The notes below the pieces were generated by a model that was not told the DNA's origin, made no database searches, and was given only the letters and a program-made list of their open reading frames with translations. This document shows, piece after piece, positions 46,903 to 57,900 of a DNA stretch of 64,000 nucleotides. Position 1 is the first letter of the stretch, and each line of letters starts with the position of its first letter. This DNA comes from Lingula anatina (lineage: Eukaryota; Brachiopoda; Lingulata; Lingulida; Lingulidae). Position numbers and translations under genes: made by a program. The stretch is from positions 62,001-126,000 of the forward strand of contig NW_019775646.1 of the NCBI RefSeq assembly GCF_001039355.2. The letters run 5' to 3'.

Positions 46903-49155
46903 ATGGGGAAATCAAGCAAAAAGAAAAGCAGTATGGCAAAGAAAGGGAATACTAAACAAAAGAGACTTGTCAATGCCTTTGAAGTTGTGAACATCACAAA
47001 GTCCTTGGTCATCACAGACTTCTTTCATTTTTTCTATGCTGGTGGTAAAGTTTGCCTTCTGCCATTTCTGACTTTATTTTTCCGTCAGTTGGGATTGAGT
47101 GCGACACAGGCTGGGATAATATGTGCAGCCAAGGCATTGGTGGGCTTGGTAAGCACACCACTGTGGTCTGCTTGTTCGACTAAGTGCAATGTGAGGAGAG
47201 TGACATTGATGAGCTCCATATTTGTGATGATTGCAATATACCTGGCTTTGACTTTGGTGCCACCTGTGAACCAGCCTGGCAAGGAGTCCCTCATGTTCTG
47301 CTCTCAAAACCAAGCCAACCAAAACTCGGGACACAACCCACAGACATCTAACAAGACTGTTGTTCATGTGACTCTACCTAAGATGCCTTCAACTGTGACA
47401 ACAGTATTTATTTCTACAACAGCAACAACATTATCAGACAAAGAAATGGCAACTAATTCATCCCAGAGTAAGCAGAAGGAAGGTTCTACACCACCATCAC
47501 CAAGCGTAAGTCCTTCAAGTTCTGCCAGTCCTGCAGCTGAAACAACAGCAGCTGCTGGAAAAACAACAACTGGGTCAGAAAATAATGAAGCTTCTGGTTC
47601 AGGCTCTGACAATACTAAAACTGTTTCCTCAGCTCACTCCAACTTGGCCGAAACAACACCATGGTTTTCCTCTACTGGATTTGTTTCATCAACATTTTCT
47701 GTTTCCCAGGGTCTCCTGTCAACCACAAGCCCAGCATCTGACATTGAAGTTGGTGAAAGGAAGCCTGACGTCCACTTGTCAAAGGCACAGATAAAGATGT
47801 TGATCAGGCAACTTGGACTTACAAGAGAGGACTTGATAAGTATGACCAATAAAGAACTTAAAGTCTTATTGACAGAAAGGTTAAAGGAGTTAACTGCGCT
47901 TAAAAAAGCAGGGAACAAGCATGGTGAGTGGAATTCAAATCTAGAGGAAGGGGAATCTTTTGGAAGAAACCCATATGACCAATTTGAGAGAAACAGTTTT
48001 CAGGGTAGGATTAATAGACACACTGTACACAAGAGGTATGCCAATGAAACTAAGGGACTGCTGGATAAGTTGAAAGACCTGAAAGAAAAACTGTCTGCCA
48101 GTGAATATTACAGTAAATACAAGACTTTCCTGGTAATTATGTTTGTTCTTCTTCTTGGAGAATTCTTTGCGGCTCCAACTGAGAAAATAGCAGATGATGC
48201 CTGGTATGACTTTCTGGAGAATGTTGATGATGTGGAGAAATACGGCCAACAGGGATTCTGGGCTCTCTTAGCTACTGATATTTTTGCTGTGGTCATAGCA
48301 CTTATTGTGGACAACACTGACTGTGTCCTGAGCCTGAACATCAACCACTTCATGATCCACTTCTACATGTTTGCTGGCCTCATGACTCTGAGCCTGCTGG
48401 TTGGTTTCTGCTACCCTCTGACAGGCAAGTGTAAGAGTAAACCCAGGAGAGGTGCTGTGATGAAGACTGTGAGACTTCTCTGCTGTGACCTGAGGTGTTT
48501 CACCTTTGCGGTCTCCACTCTGGTCATGGGGATCATCCGAGGCAGTCTCTTCAGCTTTCTTTTCTGGCAGATTGAAGACCTGGGTGGTACGGAGATAGTC
48601 ATGGGTCTCACCATCACTGTGGCAGCATGCGCAGAGATTCCAATGTTCTTCATGGGTGGGTGGCTTGCCCGTAAGATCAGCAGCACTGTTTTGGTAGGCA
48701 CAGCCCTGGTGGCCCAGGCAGGGCAGTTGGTCTATTTCTCCTTCCTGTGGAGTCCCTGGGCTGCTGTTCCCATACATGTTCTCAATATGTTTACAAGCAC
48801 TGGCTTTTGGAAGGCAATGGAAACGCACCAAGACTTTTCCACCAGCCACCACGCAGGAATAGGAAGGACAGTCAAGACGTTCTTGAATGCTATATACAAT
48901 TGCCTCGGATTTGCCATTGGGTGTGGCCTTTCAGGGTGGCTGTATGATCAGTTTGGCATTGCCATTTTGTTTAGAGGGGCAGCAGTGCTGTGTGGAGCTT
49001 GGTTTTTGCTGTTCCTTCTGCTGCAGAAGTGTGTTCCCAAAAAAGAGAGAGTAGAGTACATCAAACTACTAAATGCTGATGATGACACATTCAGTGATTC
49101 CTCAGATAACTTGTATGAAGATGACTGGTTAAAAAATGCCATGAAAGAAGCATGA
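46903..49155 (+). CDS. MFSD6-like major facilitator superfamily transporter
   Basis: 750 residues in one coding exon. A basic N-terminus (1-25) precedes membrane segments at about 36-60, 66-90 and 99-120. A very long Ser/Thr-rich insert follows (121-400) with several NxS/T sites, then a conserved-looking helical part at 291-330. Further membrane segments lie at about 407-425, 450-470, 480-504, 535-556, 565-585, 594-615, 660-680 and 686-708, and the tail is acidic. The opening block ITDFFHFFYAGGKVCLLPFL and the WSACSTK-type loop fit the MFS_1_like/MFSD6 group, and the large loop after the third segment is a known MFSD6 trait. The substrate is unknown. The start is the first ATG after the leader acceptor. 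MFSD6 versus MFSD6L is not resolved. Confidence 0.85.
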   Translation: MGKSSKKKSSMAKKGNTKQKRLVNAFEVVNITKSLVITDFFHFFYAGGKVCLLPFLTLFFRQLGLSATQAGIICAAKALVGLVSTPLWSACSTKCNVRRVTLMSSIFVMIAIYLALTLVPPVNQPGKESLMFCSQNQANQNSGHNPQTSNKTVVHVTLPKMPSTVTTVFISTTATTLSDKEMATNSSQSKQKEGSTPPSPSVSPSSSASPAAETTAAAGKTTTGSENNEASGSGSDNTKTVSSAHSNLAETTPWFSSTGFVSSTFSVSQGLLSTTSPASDIEVGERKPDVHLSKAQIKMLIRQLGLTREDLISMTNKELKVLLTERLKELTALKKAGNKHGEWNSNLEEGESFGRNPYDQFERNSFQGRINRHTVHKRYANETKGLLDKLKDLKEKLSASEYYSKYKTFLVIMFVLLLGEFFAAPTEKIADDAWYDFLENVDDVEKYGQQGFWALLATDIFAVVIALIVDNTDCVLSLNINHFMIHFYMFAGLMTLSLLVGFCYPLTGKCKSKPRRGAVMKTVRLLCCDLRCFTFAVSTLVMGIIRGSLFSFLFWQIEDLGGTEIVMGLTITVAACAEIPMFFMGGWLARKISSTVLVGTALVAQAGQLVYFSFLWSPWAAVPIHVLNMFTSTGFWKAMETHQDFSTSHHAGIGRTVKTFLNAIYNCLGFAIGCGLSGWLYDQFGIAILFRGAAVLCGAWFLLFLLLQKCVPKKERVEYIKLLNADDDTFSDSSDNLYEDDWLKNAMKEA

Positions 49156-51550
49156 GATTGGAAAAAAATAGTCATATATCTCAGCATGCAGTTGATGTGG
49201 CATTAAAACATTCTTTTGAATGAAAACTTACAGTGTATTCTATAGGACATTAAGATACAGCTGCCTTTTGTATAAACCATGAAATATGCCTTACCTTACT
49301 TGTCAAATTATGCAATTATAGCAAATTTTAACATATTTTTTCATATTTTACTCAGACAAGTTTGTCTTCCAAATTTACATTTACAGTATATATTCCATTT
49401 ATTGCTGCTGCAATTTTAAATGAAAAAGAAAAAATGATGCACGATTATCAGCTCCCTTCCCCTTGTTCTGCATTTTCAGGTGCATAATTGATATTACATA
49501 AAATTGGTGGTGCTTCCTTATATTACAATCAGCACAATATCTCTTCCATAGAACCTGGCTGTTGGTGGGTGCAAACAGTTTCCAGCAAATACACAGACTT
49601 CAGCATTATCTGGTTGTGATTGTTGGGTTGATGTTCTTTTTAAACCATTCCAGTTTTATATTGGTTGGGTGGATATAAGGGTTCTTTATTGGTTCTTTAC
49701 AGGGTTGTTGTACGTAAGAATGATTTATACTCCTACATCAATATGCATGTTACAATATGCAATTTAGAAGCTTTACAGTTGCCAGTGCTTGTTCATTATG
49801 TATCAATTTCTGAAGAAAGAAAATTTCCACTTTTCATTATTATTATAATTAATGCCTTTATAATTTTTTGTTGTTGTTGTTTTTATAGTATGATTTAGTA
49901 TAAAACTTTAATTTGTATTTGATTTCATTTTTGTTACACATTCCTTAAATTAAAAAACAAATTGAAACTTACAGAAATTTTACCATATTCTTAATAGTCT
50001 ATTTGGTCATTTTCCATAAGAAATAAGACTTAAAGATGAATATATTATCAACAAGTTGTTATGTATTTTGGCAATAAAATCAGTGAGAAGTCTCTATCTG
50101 CTTGGGTCTTACCATCTGTATTGAGGCAGGAATATCATATGTCCATAAGATTTTTTCCTCTGTGAAACCTTTAAATAGCTTGATGATTAATTTTCACGAT
50201 GAAATAACTGCAGTCTTTCCTGTCTAGTTTTATATGGGCATTAAAGATGGTTTAATTCCAGCGTATTGAAGCTTTGGACTTTCAAATTAATTTGACTTGC
50301 AAATCCATATTGGAATTTAATATATAACATAGGTTTATTTATGTCTTTTTACAGTTCAAATGTGAATGCAGTTGTGTTTACTCTGTTGTTGTGTTATTTT
50401 AATAAGTTAATTATGTTAAAATCTCTTATGTCTAAGTTTGAATTGGTTAATCAAAATGGTATGAATACCTGTCTCAAATATTATTTTTTTTCTTGAGAAA
50501 CAGTTATACAGAGTAAGCATGGTAATAAGAAACAGTTAAAGTATATGCATTGTTGGAAAAGAAACTACACATATTGGACATTCATGGGTGTCTGATAATT
50601 TAGTTTATTTGCTACATTTTGCTGTAAGCATGCATCTGTTTTTGAAGAATCATTTTGCTTGTGTTGACTTATAGGAGTAAACTTTCAGAGTCATTGGAGG
50701 TATGAAAGAATGTGTGGGGAAATAGTCTGTATTTGTTACAATTTTTTTTTATTTCAGTTGTCATTTTTTTGTTTTTCCTTGTTGAAGTTCTCAAAAACTT
50801 GTTTTGTATGTCCCTTGTCTCATGAACAACTAAATATTATGTTAACCTTACTGATATTGGTGATGGTGAAAAATAAAGGTACCTTATGACTTCATTCATA
50901 ACTGTTTGCCTGCAGTTCTGAATTCATTTTTCTCTGAAACTCACCATGTTGGAATGAAACATTTTGCATTTATTTTAATAGTGACTTGTCCAGATTTAGC
51001 ACTTACATGCACTAAGTAGGTCTGAAAATTTTAAACTCTGTGTATGGTATCTGATACTGACACTGAAACTGATATGCTTTTTTCTCTCCCCCCACCTCCA
51101 TATAGTTACTGGAGAGCCGAGAGTCGATATCAGGCAGCAGAAGGGAGGTCTGTGTTTTACGCAGTGATCATGAGATAGTGAACCAGCATTATCTTCCAGA
51201 CAACAATTTTTTTTACTGAGAACTGGTGAGAAGGGATGGTACAAATGCTTTGTTAAGATGTCTCAGATGAAATGTTATTCACCAGTATTAGTTGGAAATT
51301 GATTTTATTTTTTATTATGGCTGGTAAGGACAATATTTGGATATTTTCGTCATTTTTATTGATTTGAAAAAGAAATTTGTAATTCAGGACTATGCATAAA
51401 TAATGACGTTTATAGTGCCCTACAGGCATAATGATCAAGGCTGCATAAACGAGCCAGCTTTTATATGATAAAAATTGCCAGTATGAGCAAGGAGCTGTAT
51501 GTATTGTATGAGATTATCAGCTTTGTGGTTTATTCTAAGTACTTGCAGAC
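49156..51550. other. MFSD6 3' UTR and interval to the GT31 gene
   Basis: No gene is seen. AATAAA signals at about 50073-50078 and 50872-50877 could end MFSD6 transcripts. Just before the next start, TATTCTAAGTACTTGCAG (ending 51548) looks like a splice acceptor, so the GT31 gene probably has an upstream noncoding exon in this interval. Confidence 0.5.
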
Positions 51551-52678
51551 ATGGTTTGTTGTAAACTGAAAATAATGAAAAATGCATTATCAATGAAGAA
51601 ACAACGGGCAATTCATCTGCTTCAAATCATGTTGCTTGGATGGGTATGTTTCACATTTACATGCTTTCAAGGTCCAGCCGTTACTTCTGGGCGACGTAGG
51701 ATGTTGATCAACTCGACTAAGAGGGTTGCAGCTACTAGTACTACCGAATCCTCAGCGTGTATTGTGCCGGAGCCTATATGTGCCATGAAACAAGACAAAG
51801 CACATCTGTGGTATCACATCAGAAGGTATGGGTACACCATCAATATTCCCCGTGCTTGTAAAACCGATAAAGGCAGGCTATTTCTTCTTGTTTTTGTTAT
51901 TTCGGATCCAAACGATTTTAAAGGAAGGGCACTTTTTCGTCGCTTCTGTGGAAATATAAAGGAATTTGAAAAGAAAGAAATCAAAACTTTCTTTTTTGTC
52001 GGGCAGGCGATAACGGGGACAGAAACGCGTGGTCACTACAACATAACAGATGAAAGCAAAATGTTTGGTGATATAATTCAAGCGGATTTTATAGATTCGT
52101 ATCAGAATATTACATTGAAAACTATCCTGGCGTTCCGTTGGATAACTCAGTTTTGCCCAAGTGCTCAATACATTTTACGCTGTGGACACGATGTGTTTAT
52201 AAACTATGAAGAAGTTGTAAAATATCTGTGCAATATTTCCGCAACAGGTTTGACGTCAAAACTTTTCACAGGAGACCGTCATAGTGCGCTCTCTCGTGTC
52301 TGGCGAAATCCTGACAGTAAATATCACCAGACACTCGAGCAGTACAGTGCAGAGAGATTCCCAGCTTTCATATCAGGTTGGGCGTCTATTTTTACCTTTG
52401 ATGTTGTCTACCTGCTTCACTGGGCCTCTTCTGGAAAACATTTGTTCATAGAAGACGTCTTCATGTCCACGATAGCACAAGAACATAACATAACTCTTCT
52501 TCACAACAGACATTTCTTACAGTGGAGCGAAAGATGGCCCAAGGCAACTGGTGAACTAGTTCGTCGGCTCAAATGCCGTCTGAGACGTGCGTTGTCTATT
52601 CACGGCGCGCCCCAAAATCAAGACTTTTGGAGATTTTTGAACAACACCGTCAAGAGGAAAGACAATGTCTGCAAGTAG
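51551..52678 (+). CDS. Divergent GT31 (beta-1,3-galactosyltransferase-like) type II membrane protein without DxD
   Basis: 375 residues. A short basic cytosolic tail, one signal-anchor (about 21-39) and a lumenal domain fit Golgi type II topology; NxS/T sequons occur at NST, NIT (three times), NIS and NNT. Family blocks are FLLVFVISDPNDFKGRALFR (111-130), ESKMFGDIIQADFIDSYQNI (168-187) running into TLKT, the QYILRCGHDVFIN block (206-218), FPAFISG (270-276) and IEDVFMS (300-306). Active GT31 enzymes carry a DxD (DDD or DSD) before VFVN for metal and UDP-sugar; here the position reads Gly-His-Asp (212-214). The SGGGYV-like loop is also changed to SGWASIF. The fold is kept, but standard catalysis is doubtful. 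The acceptor sugar cannot be inferred. Start: first ATG after a probable acceptor. Confidence 0.82.
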   Translation: MVCCKLKIMKNALSMKKQRAIHLLQIMLLGWVCFTFTCFQGPAVTSGRRRMLINSTKRVAATSTTESSACIVPEPICAMKQDKAHLWYHIRRYGYTINIPRACKTDKGRLFLLVFVISDPNDFKGRALFRRFCGNIKEFEKKEIKTFFFVGQAITGTETRGHYNITDESKMFGDIIQADFIDSYQNITLKTILAFRWITQFCPSAQYILRCGHDVFINYEEVVKYLCNISATGLTSKLFTGDRHSALSRVWRNPDSKYHQTLEQYSAERFPAFISGWASIFTFDVVYLLHWASSGKHLFIEDVFMSTIAQEHNITLLHNRHFLQWSERWPKATGELVRRLKCRLRRALSIHGAPQNQDFWRFLNNTVKRKDNVCK

Positions 52679-52977
52679 TGTATATCATATTATTAGTTAT
52701 TCTGGTTCACAAATAAACGTCAGTCAACCTCAGTATTGCAAGTGAGTTTGATATTAGAATAAAAACAACCCGAATTGAATTTACAACTGAAAGTTGAAGC
52801 TGTTTATCAAGTCCCACGCTTTTCAAAGGGTATAAAAATCCACTCTCAGCCTATGACAGTTATATATAAATTTCGGGTAGTAGTTATTAATGAATATAAG
52901 TGAATGGAATAAATAAATTCTATAATCATCTTTTGAATTGACAAAGTTTTTGCTCTCGTCCTTTTGACATCCCGGTG

Positions 52978-53068
52978 CTGGTCAAAATCTAGGGCGAGGC
53001 TCACCTGTACAAATGAATAGGACGCGGACTCCCTGTTATGGGGGACTCTCTGTCACGTTACACCGGTT
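52978..53068. repeat. MITE-like repeat fragment, GTGACAGARAGTCCGC family
   Basis: It has GGTCAAAATCTAGGGCGAG and CGGACTCCCTGTTATGGGG followed by GACTCTCTGTCACGTTACA, matching the right half of the family. The left half is missing. It lies about 300 bases after the GT31 stop. Confidence 0.6.
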
Positions 53069-53394
53069 CCACTAGCACTTATTTTACGGGTAGGGAAGCG
53101 TGTTGGTTTATGTAACTTTTAAAACTCATGCACAGTCCGTACGTACCATAAACGTACCGTTGACAAGCGGATATGAATTTAATATAAACATTCTCCTGAA
53201 GCAAATATTGTATATAAAACTTACAGGAACGACAACTCTTCATATAAGATTGAAATTTCACAATAATTACATATAGTAAACAACAGATAAAATGTAATAA
53301 ATTGCATTTAACCATCCAAACGGCGGTTAATCGCAATATCCGGACATTGCGAGAAAGTGGACCGTCATTGATTGCTACCCTCCCTAATAATCAC

Positions 53395-53820
53395 TAAGGA
53401 AGAAGCTTCATTTGATAAAAAGGAAGGTTGAAGTCAAAAATCTGCATGATCAGATTATTTTTCGATTATTTTACAAAAGTTGTTGGAATTTTGCCATGTA
53501 TTTTGCGACGTTCGCCCCTTAAGTACCGAACCATATTTTTCGTTGTTGTTATTATTTTAATTTAACTAAAAAGCTTTCTTGAGAAAAAAGGAAGGCTGAC
53601 TTCGAAATTCAGCATGGGCAGACTACTTTTACGAATTTTTAATTTTGTAAAAGTACTTATTCATTTAGTTATTTATAGATGTTCTCCCCACAGCTGACCT
53701 CACAAGTGCCAAACCACATTTTTGATTTAATTCAAATATGTTAGAAAGTTGTTCAGTGAAAAAGCAGGTTTAGTTCGAAAATCAACATGAACATTATTTA
53801 AAATTTTCACGAAAGTTCTC
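53395..53820. repeat. Diverged tandem repeat, three units of ~165-175 bp
   Basis: The landmark (G/A)AAAAAGGAAGG(T/C)TGA(A/C)(G/T)TC..AAA..T(C/G)(A/T)GCATG occurs at about 53419, 53586 and, more degraded, 53757, each followed by a TTTTA(C)GA-type block and a CCCC..AAGT(A/G)CC(G/A)AACCA block. Confidence 0.55.
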
Positions 53821-53973
53821 CTAGGCCTATCTTGCTAACATGTTTGTTGCATCGATGCATATAGAATTACAGTTTTCACTAAGTCTAGCAGACCATGCAT
53901 TTTACTGTAGGTTGTCATTTTTGATAGAGACAACAATTCTTTGGTAGAGCAAAGCACTTGTTGGTGGCCTGTG

Positions 53974-54950
53974 ATGGATCCTGATGATGAGGTCCTCTCT
54001 GATGTACATTTATATTGTAAAACAACTGCAAATGGGACACAGGGAAAGTACAAACGTAAGTTGACTGTTCGCCACCGTGCCTCAGTTTTCGGTCGGTCCC
54101 TCATCCCTAACTTAAATTTTCTGTAGGAGTCCTCACCATAGGAATCCTATAGGAAATTGGCCCAAAATCCAATATAGTCTTATAGGACATATGTCCTACT
54201 AGTAGATAGGAATCCTATAGAAAACTGACAGGGCGTCTGAAAATGATATACATATACAAGGCACATAGAATAATTAATTCATATTGACTCTGGCCCATAA
54301 CGCCCTGTACTTTAGGATTCCTTTGCTACAGAGTCCCATAGAGTCCTATAAGACTCCTATAGGAAATTTTGGAAAGGATAATAGCCCAACACTGCTGTAA
54401 ATAATTAAAATCACAAGAAAAGAGTATTTAAGTGGTTTGCATGGCTTAAGGATATGTATAAAATCTAGGGGAGGGGGGGGAGGCAAAAGGAGGGGACACA
54501 AGGTGGGATGACAGCTTTTGAACTATGTAATTCATTTCTTATAATCTAATAGAGGGGGGGGTCATTTTTTTAGGTAGAGTATAATGTATTGGCGAGGTAA
54601 ATACAAAAATAAATGTATTAGTTCCTTTCTTTACCTTTTTTAGCATGTGCCAATGTATAGCATTTATAGATAGGTACATGAACACAGTAGGTTTAATTCT
54701 GAAGAATAGCATGCAGCTAGTAAATCACCTCTTTTGGAGCTCTAAAATTTTTGTCTAGTCACACACTGCTAGAAAAATTTAGTCAATCAATGATGCCGTC
54801 AATAACTGCTATGAATAAGGTAATATTTATCTGCTAGTCTGCCAACTATGCTGCTGTGAAATCATGAGCCTGTGCAGACCACCATCAACTGACTTAATTC
54901 TGAATCTGTGATTAAGAGAAAATATTGATATGAGTAGTAATTTTCATCCA

Positions 54951-54981
<31 letters not shown>

Positions 54982-57900
54982 CAGTGTATGAAATTCAAGG
55001 AAATTACTAACCAGACCGCCGGGCAGGTAACTCTAAAAAGTTACCAGCCCGGCCATGTAGTTACCTGCCCTATTTATGATAACCCCTAGAGTTAAGAGAG
55101 GTATGCTGAGGGGGTCTAGAATGCATTCTTGGGAGAGTAATTTGGAAATGAAAGGGCAATATCATGCCTTATGCATGGAAATTTAGAAATTGTTTGGAAT
55201 TTCTACTGAATGATACCTTGTCAGTGTTGGATTTAGAGGGGGTCAAGGGGCTCCTGACGCCCCCCTTTTAATTTCTGTAAAAAAAAACTCACCTCTTGAA
55301 ATAAGATTTTCACTAGTTGAATCATAGTTCTAAACCATACCAAATGGCACCATTCACCATCTAAAATACCAAAAATTTTCAGGGCCCTTTAGCAGTCGGG
55401 GAGGGCGGGGGTAGTCAATTCAGTTTATGTTCACCTTGCAGACTGTCTCATTTTTTCGTCAATAATTTATTCATAACTTTTATTCCGATTTCGTGATATA
55501 ATTTGATCATAATTTTTGCTTTTTTGTATAGCAACAAGTATGACCAAAAATATATATATTGTTGTCAAATAAATCGATCTCTGTGCTAACAATAAAGAAG
55601 AAAAAATTTAGCACGTAGGGTCCCTTTGAATATCGCTTTTAAGCTTTAAAAAGCGGTCGGGAACGGTCCTGCACGCTAATGGCCCATAGACAGTCCTGCA
55701 GGGCCCCGTATCTCGAAAGCATTGCTTATTGAGAATAGCTATATATCACATAGAGGCTACAATATCATTTTTATATGGGGCGAGTATGGATGAGTTATTG
55801 GATCGAGATGCTTGCGCTCGGTCGCAATGCGTGATACTTTCGAGTTACGGTTTTACGAAAAAAAATGTTGCCTCTCGACTAATTGCAAATCGAAGTCACC
55901 TTTCTATTGGTCCCAATTTGTTCTCTTTCGTTTGGTTCTGTCGTAATCTTTGTTAGTTTTATTTCTTTCCTCAATTGTTTTTCTTTTATGAACTTCTCTA
56001 TCGGACTTGATAGAATTTTTTCATTTTTGACAGCCCAAGATGAAAGCACGTGGGAAAAGAACTACATCTGACGCACGGCGTAAACTCGTACGTTCACTCA
56101 TAATTTTGGGATTCAAATTTTTTGTAAAATTCTCCTTTTATTTGCCTCCATTGCCTTTATTACTGAATTTAAGCACTTCATGTACCTGTAAGTCGATTTA
56201 ATCAATATCATAACTTTTTATACTTTCACATTTTTATTACTCTCAACCTACAAATTGCTACTCGCGGTATCTCCTCTACACAAAACAATGACGTAACGTT
56301 ATCTGCTGTGCACTGAAGCTGGTTAAGAACATTGTGCCTCGTTTCAAATTGTCTTTCAACTTCATATCACACAGACAGAACTTCGAAAACGAGGCCACTG
56401 AGAGGGAGACTGTTGGTTACATTTCGATACGAGCGTTCGATTGCAAGCTATGGTTAGTTCTTTGCTTCTATGAAAGTGGGTGAAAACAGTGAGTTTATTT
56501 GATATTTTGCTGAAATCGCTTGTGAACAAAGACAAAATAAAAGGTGAAAATAGGCTGTAAAAACAGCCAGCCCGTCGGGCGGGTAATCTGCAAATCTTAC
56601 CCGCCCGGCCTGAAAGTTACCAGCCTCGGGCTGGCGGGCAGGCGGCCATTTCATACACTGTTATTATTATTATTATTATTATTATTTCAGTTTTGAAGAG
56701 TAGATTTCTTTTTAAAATTCCCAAGAAGGCTGTTGAAGATGTGATACCAACGGAGATCTTAAGCAGTGAACAAGTGCCCTTTGTTACTGGACTGGATGAA
56801 CACAAGTGTCCAGTTGTGTCCAGTTCTAGTGACAGTGAAGGGCTTGTCTTAGATGAGGATGGGGATGTTGTTGTGTCCAGGCATAAAGACATAGAAGAAG
56901 AGCAAGATGTCATATACATAGGTATACAGTTTGGATCAGCAGAATGCTTTCCTGTGTGTAATGCATGACATATAGGCGTTGACTTGCATTGATCGTCATC
57001 AAATTATGAATCTATGTGAATAAAATGCTGAGTAATTATTGTACTTTGTACTCAATGATCATTTACTCAGACAATGTATCAGAAATATTATATGCAATTT
57101 TAAAGATCAAGATCAGTTTTGTTCTAAGGAGTGAATAACATAGTTTATGTTCCATTCCAGAGCATGCAATGGCCACAAAACTGTCTGATGTGGGATTACA
57201 GGTAAGTGTTGCTTATTGATGAGGTATAGTTCTACTCATATCATGTTTTACAAAATGAATTCATTCATCTAGAAATGTTGCTTGTTGGAAGTCTTAGATT
57301 TATGAGAAGAATGAGTCTTGTTGCTTTTGCAGTGTTTTGTTGATATCTTAAATAGATTTTTTAACAATAGAAATTAAGATCATACTTTTTCTTCAAAAGT
57401 TTGTCAGCTACACTTGAATGTAATGTGCATTATGTTAGCTTGTTGTTTACCAGTATTTTCAGCTTATTCTACTTCAGTCACTGATCTCGTCTTTTGACAA
57501 ATGGTTTGATTTAAAACGAGAAAAAATAAAGCTCAACAGTCAAGACAAAAAAGCTTATTATTCAACCTACACTCAATCCATCTTCCCTTACAGGTATGGA
57601 GAGGAGCTTTATTGCTGTGTGATTTCATACTGTCCCAGAGGTCAGAGTTCATTGACAAAGTTGTACTGGAGCTTGGGTCTGGGGCAGGTCTAGCCAGCAT
57701 ACTGCTGAGCGCGGTGGCACAGACTGTATATGCAACAGGTAGATGTATGCAACTGGTAGGACTTACCATATAGAGCTTTTCAGACTGCTGATTGCCCTTG
57801 GTTTATGTAGTGTAAAGCAACCTGTAAATTGGTTGGTTCCATAGCAAAATTTTTATGTTGCACGGTCTGATTTTGAACAGTAGTTTCAGGCCTGCTAACT

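Larger units (their letters stand above)
52679..53973. other. Interval between GT31 and METTL22
   Basis: It holds GT31 poly-A signals (AATAAA at 52712-52717 and near 52910), a MITE fragment at 52978-53068 and a diverged tandem repeat at 53395-53820. No further gene is seen. Confidence 0.5.

Noticed and set aside
47364-48852. Minus-strand frames of 81-194 codons inside MFSD6
   Set aside because: Shadows of the MFSD6 coding frame with biased composition.
55729-55956. 75-codon frame inside the METTL22 intron 1 insertion
   Set aside because: Too short and without transposase motifs. I could not link it to any protein family.
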